Below are positions 59,101 through 64,000 of a DNA stretch of 64,000 nucleotides, one piece after another. A model generated the notes under the pieces. That model was not told where the DNA came from and did not search any database. It saw only the letters and a program-made list of their open reading frames with translations. The position numbers were made by a program, and so were the translations under genes. The stretch is from Oikopleura dioica (taxonomy: Eukaryota; Chordata; Appendicularia; Copelata; Oikopleuridae): the NCBI GenBank assembly GCA_907165135.1, contig OU015568.1, forward strand, positions 10,734,501-10,798,500, read 5' to 3'. Numbering within the stretch: position 1 is the first letter of the stretch; every line of letters starts with the position of its first letter.

Positions 59101-59927
59101 TAAAGGTGCCGGAAAGCGAGAGAAGACCAAAGAGGAAAAGAAAGGTCGAGCGAAGCCAGCTTGGCAGTTGGAACATGAACAACAGAGAGCTGAAAAAGAT
59201 AAATTCCGGAAAAAGAGAGGCAAAGCTGGAAAAGAAAAGAAAATGAAGCAAAAATATGGCGACCAGGATGAAGAAGATCGTGCTGCGATGATGGAATTCC
59301 TCGGTAGCGCAGGGGCGAAAAAACAATCAAAGAAATTCCAACGAGCGGAAAAGCGTGAGTTGAAGAAAGGTGGAGGTGCTCGTGGACAGAAAAAGGGGCC
59401 AAAAGAAAAGAAGGCCAACACTTTTGAGCGAGCAAACGAAGAACTGCCACCGCCTGAAGTGCTTCCGGAAGATCCAGATTGTAAAGCGGAAATGGTCATT
59501 GAGCAAATGAAAGAAGACGCGGACGAAGAGGAGATTACCAAGATGCTCGAAGAGGAAGGCTTTGTCGATGATGATGATATATCGATGCTCGACCAGCTCA
59601 CGGGCAAGCCAACAGAAGAGGATTTAGTCCACTACGCCGTTCCAGTTGTGGCACCTTTGTCGAGTTTGCGCGACTACAAGGTACTTATTGTTTAAAGGTT
59701 AAAACTGTAATCATTCATTTCAGTATCATATCAAATTCGTCCCGGGAACAGGCAAGAAAGGAAAATCGGCGAAACAGGCGGTTAGTATTTTCTGTGGGAA
59801 AAAGGAAGCGCGCCAGGTAGAGATCGACTTAATGAGGGCAGTAAAGGATGAAGACATGACCCACAACATGCCCGGAAAACTGAAACTCGCTGGACAGCAA
59901 GTGCAAATGTACAAAAAGAAACACTAA
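56134..59927 (+). CDS. nemf: NEMF/Rqc2 ribosome quality-control factor, with a frameshift
   Basis: Binds 60S subunits with stalled peptidyl-tRNA, recruits Listerin and adds C-terminal tails. ATG 56134: [20 protein letters not shown], then the NFACT-N domain ([20 protein letters not shown]) and a coiled coil near 57000-57180. [17 protein letters not shown] follows a GC-AG intron (57284-57365). A long intron (about 57500-57970, donor uncertain) precedes [26 protein letters not shown] comes next: [50 protein letters not shown]. At 58682-58687 six Gs put [20 protein letters not shown] one base out of frame. Acidic and Lys-rich tails follow, and the end is [17 protein letters not shown], the NFACT-C end. 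Confidence 0.9.
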
Positions 59928-60057
59928 TGCTGCTTATCTATTTCATTTGCCTCTTCAAGTCACTCACTTCAAAGTTCTGTCGGTTCAAAGCTTTACAATA
60001 GGATAAATAAGTGATTCACAAAGTATTACCTATTTTATTTTTTCAGAGCATGGCTTT

Positions 60058-63000
60058 ATGAATGAATCGTTGAAAGGTTTAGCCGTGCCGGGCGTTCAAC
60101 GGCGCCCTAAATCGGCAAATATAGACTCGGACACACACTTGGGATACCAACAGCTAACAGTTATAATCAGGAAAAGTTCAAAATCTATTCTCATGTAATG
60201 TTCAAAAGGCTCAAAAAGGAACTTTCATCAGACGCGATAAAATTGGCTTCGGATTAACATTTGACGGGAATGGAGAAATAAAATCTGTAAGTAGTCCCTT
60301 TTTTCTCTCCTTTAATTGCGCCCAAAATCAACGATCTTTTCTGACACTGCCAGAAATACGCAGTAATTTAAGCAGATCTTGAAATACAGTTTTGATCAAG
60401 CGCAATGACCTGAAATGATCAGTGCATCTCTAATCGATTCTTACAAATCGCCCATTCGCAGAATACTAAGACTCCTTTTTATAAAATTATTCTTCCAATG
60501 CTTCGAAAGCTTTTGCTAGGAAATAACGACAAAACTAGAGATACTTATGGGAGAAGAAAAGAAGAGTCAAGTCATGTTCATATTTTTTTTTAATTTAAGT
60601 TTTCATCAAATATTGGTCGGGCCAATTTGGTCCATTCTAATTAAAAACATCATGAAAGGAATAAAAGATTCCGAAGACGATCTCTAGCGGGACTTCTGCC
60701 TCAACAGAATTCCAATTTCCTGGACGTACAAAATATCTCGTCTAGTGAAAGTAATCTTCGTCGGACTGCGACGGGATACTAATGATTTGTTCGAACATTT
60801 TTTGTTTATTCTGAGCAACTGACAGGGGATTATGTCTAAGTGAGCCTTTTTGTTGTTTTGCGCGGCGCGTTCCCCCGTCGGATAAGTTGAACGGCTTTGA
60901 TGAGCTCCCTCCCAGTCCAAATTAAGAGACAATGAAGCCCAGACGAAGATCGCTAGTGAATATCGAATATTTTCGGCAGAATGCGATGGAATCGTTTTTA
61001 AAATCAGTGAATAGATCTAATTCTAATTCATCGGGTACTCAATCGAGATTGGTGCGGCGGCGATGTACGATTTCTGAAATTAAATTTGATAAAGAGGTCG
61101 TCGATTGATTCTGAAATAACGAAAGGAAATAACCTGCATTATTATTACTTTTTAGATCGAGCCAGATTCACCAGCAGACCGAGAAGACATCCGAGTTGGA
61201 GATCGGCTTGTCCGGGCCAATGGTGTTCGTTTGGATCAGCTACCTCATCGTGAGGTGCAGCGGGTTCTGCAGGACTCTCGCGGTCACACGGAGCTAGTCC
61301 TGCTGCGCAGAACGAAGAGCATGGATTCCCGAGACTTGCGGCACGATATATCCGGTCCCTCGCATAATGCTGGTCATAGCCTGATAGAAAAGAAGCAGAG
61401 AGAACTTTTCCTCGTCGGTGCTATCGAGTGAGTCTTTTTCTTCAATCTGGCACTAGTCCAGTTAGTTTTTATGTAAAATTCATAACGTTAATCCGCCCAT
61501 TTCAGAAAGGAGAAGGAAGCACGCGCCTTTTTGTTGTCCAAATTGGCCGATTGCACTGACGATGAGTCGAGAGCGCGGGTGAATAGGGAATATAAGGAGA
61601 GCGAGACAAAAGAAGATCAGTATCGCCGCCAGTTATTATCCCTCGGTGCCGCCTCTGAAGGCCATGGTCTGAAAACACTCTCATTATCCCAATCGTTTGG
61701 GCTTATCCTCTACTTGTTCCATAGAAATGCGCTCAATAAACTTCTTTATCGCGAGCTATACGACTTGATGCTTGCCGCCAAGAAGGAAAAGGTCGATGGG
61801 CTGATCGATGTAAGTAATTTGTTAATTTAGCTGAGATAGCTTCCGGATTATCGAGAAACGAATACTTATCGGATTCCTAGCGTATCTACCGCGACTGTCT
61901 GAGCAAGGAGGGTGGGATCACTCTCTACGAGACTGAGCAAAGCTCAGACGAAGTAGAAGGCGGCGACACTTATTCAAGAGACATTGAAGAAGCCCAGCAC
62001 GCGATCGAAGAATACAAATCTCGAGATGACTTGGATCCGAAAATCGCACTTGAAAATTTGAGGAGCCGGGTCGACCAAGAGGTCCAAAACTATTTCGAAG
62101 AGTTTGAAGGTTAAATGTTGTCAGTCGATCAATTCCTTATTTTTGCTTTTAAGATCATCTTCAGGAAGAAAAGATCAAAAACCCAGGAATGAAGCAACCA
62201 GAAAATGACGAGATTTTAAAACTTGACGATGACTTCATGCAGTACATTCAAAACCCAACACCTCAAGCAGAAGCTACTATTCAAGTTCTGTGGGAAGTAC
62301 TTAGAGACAAGCTTCCGAAAAACTCCGTTATCACCAGAGAGGCAAAAAAGCGACGAACAACGTCGATGTTTATTCCGAATATGTCAAACATGTCGCGTTC
62401 CTTCTCATCAATATCAACTGCAAAGGAGTCAATAAAATCTCTCTTCTCAGAAACAAGAAAAGCACGAGACAAATCCGCCAGTTTCCACGTGACCTCGCCG
62501 CTGATGGAAACACCAACCGTCGAAACACCTTCTAGGCCCCTGTCGATGGATCAAGAATCAATCGAACAGGCGGAAGAACCAGAAATAGAAATAACACCGG
62601 AGTTTCAAATTCTACCTCTTGTTCCTTGGATTCACGATGTGAAACAGACGCATCCTGATTTTGATTTGTCATCTGTGTCAAAGGAAGAGCAAGGAAGACA
62701 AATGGTTATTCACGAGCTCATTAATGTGCATCACAACGCATCTGCGAAAGTCACCTTTATCAAAGAAATCTTTAAGGTAACTCTTCTTTTTTATCTCCTA
62801 CTCACATTTGCTTCTAGCCAAAAGTTCTTGAATTGACACCTCTCAAAGAGGGTGATGCAGTCTGCGAGAGTATCTTTCGAAATATACACGAGGCGAAGGA
62901 TTTCTTCGACGATCTAAGGGACCAGCTTGAAGCTAGAAAAGAAGAAGACGGCGCATGCATCCGCGGATTGGGCGACATTCTCTTCGCATTTTTCGACCTG

Positions 63001-64000
63001 GATTGTGAGCACGGCAAAAAGTTTCAAAGCGCCATGTCCAACTGGGTCTCGCGTGACTCTGAGTTTCTCAACTCGATGGACAAAATGAAGGGCATGAGCG
63101 GGCCAGATAATGACGATCCACTAGGCTTCTTCAGAGCGATATCATCAGCAGAGGCCGATCCAAGGTTGAATCGCCTCAAGTTCGGAGATATTATGATGGT
63201 GATCTTTCAAACACTGCCGAGATATCCGATGCTGCTCGCTCAACTACTCAAGTACACTGAAAAAGGTCCGCTCTAAAAGTTTTTCAATCGAGTCCAAAAG
63301 AATTTTAGTGGGAGAGGAGCTCCATGAAGAAAAGCAACTCTTGAACAAAGCTCAAAACGCAATCCAGCTTACGGTCGCTGAAATCAACAAACGCGCCGGC
63401 GAAGAGCAACTCTTATCTCGAATCAACCAAATTCTTCAATACCAAAACGTCGGCGACTTCCGCAAATATGTCGCGAAAATTAAGGACGACGACAGAGACA
63501 ACATCGTTTTGAAAAATTTCGGAGAACTGAAGCATCACTTGGATATCCATCAAATCATCAAATATGGCGATTGTAAGGTGCAGGCTATGCTTACCAGACC
63601 GGGGAAGAAGCCTGCTGATTCTGATGCAATGTATTTTTTACTCAACGAGTGGCTCGTTTTCTTCATTCAAAATAAAAAGGTAGCGTCATTGAATTGAATG
63701 TCCAAACTTATCACGACTTTAGTTGTTTTCGATATTAAAAATGGACCGTACTTTCTTCGTGTTTCCGATCAAAGATGTCCACATTCGCCAAGATCAAACG
63801 AACAAAAACTCAGTTTTCCTCCTTCATCTTCAAGGACTCCAGTACAAGCTCCAACTTCCATCATCCGACGATGCTTCTGACCTAGAGCTTACATTCAAGG
63901 CGCAAAAGGCTCTCATCGTTCCACCTGATACACCTCGTATCGCGGCATCACAAAGAATAAGTGGTGGAAAAGTTCAAGATCTTGAAAATGACGAAGAAGA
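60058..64000 (+). CDS. arhgef12: PDZ-RGS-type RhoGEF (ARHGEF11/12-like), 3' end beyond window
   Basis: Links G12/13-coupled receptors to RhoA. ATG 60058 follows TTTTTCAG and a tiny upstream ATG; NEMF ends 130 bp before. The PDZ domain is split across exons (TFIRRDKIGFGLTFDG at about 60213-60286, and IEPDSPADREDIRVGDRLVR from 61158). The RGS-like domain follows (LSQSFGLILYLFHRNALNKL to EVQNYFEEFE). A Ser-rich linker then leads to the DH domain (VIHELINVHHNASAKVTFIK; FGDIMMVIFQTLPRYPMLLA) and the PH start (YFLLNEWLVFFIQNKK, then FSILKMDRTFFVFPIK). The first splice (about 60162 to 60210) would need a GG-AG border. The window ends within or just after the PH domain. Whether it is ARHGEF11, 12 or their ancestor is open. 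Confidence 0.88.
60932..61096 (+). CDS. Possible alternative first exon of the RhoGEF
   Basis: Inside the 870-bp intron, ATG 60932 opens 55 codons (MKPRRRSLVNIEYFRQNAME ... EIKFDKE). They end at GAG before GTCGTC, a possible weak donor, in the same phase (0) as the normal exon ending at 60286. Splicing to 61158 would keep the frame into IEPDSPAD and give a form with only half of the PDZ domain. If not spliced, it stops after three more codons. The first part is Arg-rich. Evidence is phase and open frame only. Confidence 0.35.

Overview
The window looks like nuclear DNA of a larvacean tunicate, most probably Oikopleura dioica. About 33 protein genes are packed into 64 kb. Introns are mostly 35-75 bp, same-strand genes often lie 15-260 bp apart, and AG acceptor-like sites sit just before start codons, as expected for spliced-leader trans-splicing of operons. 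Several introns only restore the protein frame if GA-AG, GC-AG or GG-AG borders are used, a known habit of this lineage. The species is inferred from these traits; no search was run. Gene spans below run from start to stop codon and include introns.

Layout. 1-4.3 kb (minus): the 5' part of a polo-like kinase gene and two small orphan genes. 4.5-7.8 kb: a secreted CUB/CUB/CUB/NTR protein like PCOLCE, a short MRNIP-like zinc-finger protein, and a small secreted orphan with a TATA box. 8.0-14.4 kb (minus): TMUB, CCDC77, a prosaposin with an inserted Kunitz domain, and a small mitochondrial-type protein, probably an operon. A TMUB intron carries two identical 167-bp repeats, each with a tRNA-like element. 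14.7-23.2 kb: coatomer zeta, SIRT5, a beta-1,4-galactosyltransferase, a threonine-rich mucin-like protein, and a CRAL-TRIO lipid-carrier gene with a frameshift.

23.4-30.5 kb (minus): a long coiled-coil protein, a two-kringle trypsin-like protease, and a gene joining a BTB domain to an HMG box. 30.5-36.4 kb is a roughly 6 kb stretch without recognisable genes, exceptional here and possibly regulatory DNA of the BTB-HMG gene. 36.4-43.4 kb (minus): VDAC, NOC2L (with TMEM256 nested in an intron on the opposite strand), ribosomal protein L21 and an orphan. 43.8-49.5 kb (minus): NT5DC1, NDC1, a two-domain fluoride exporter (FEX), an IMMP-like protein and an orphan, in operon-like spacing.

49.9-64 kb (plus): SAE1, CEP164, TMEM165, NEMF and a PDZ-RGS-DH-PH RhoGEF that runs off the window. 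Most genes are housekeeping (mitosis and centrosome, SUMO, ribosome assembly and quality control, Golgi and lysosome, mitochondria). The lineage-specific content lies in the secreted proteins and new domain combinations: prosaposin-Kunitz, BTB-HMG, Thr-rich mucin and three-CUB PCOLCE.
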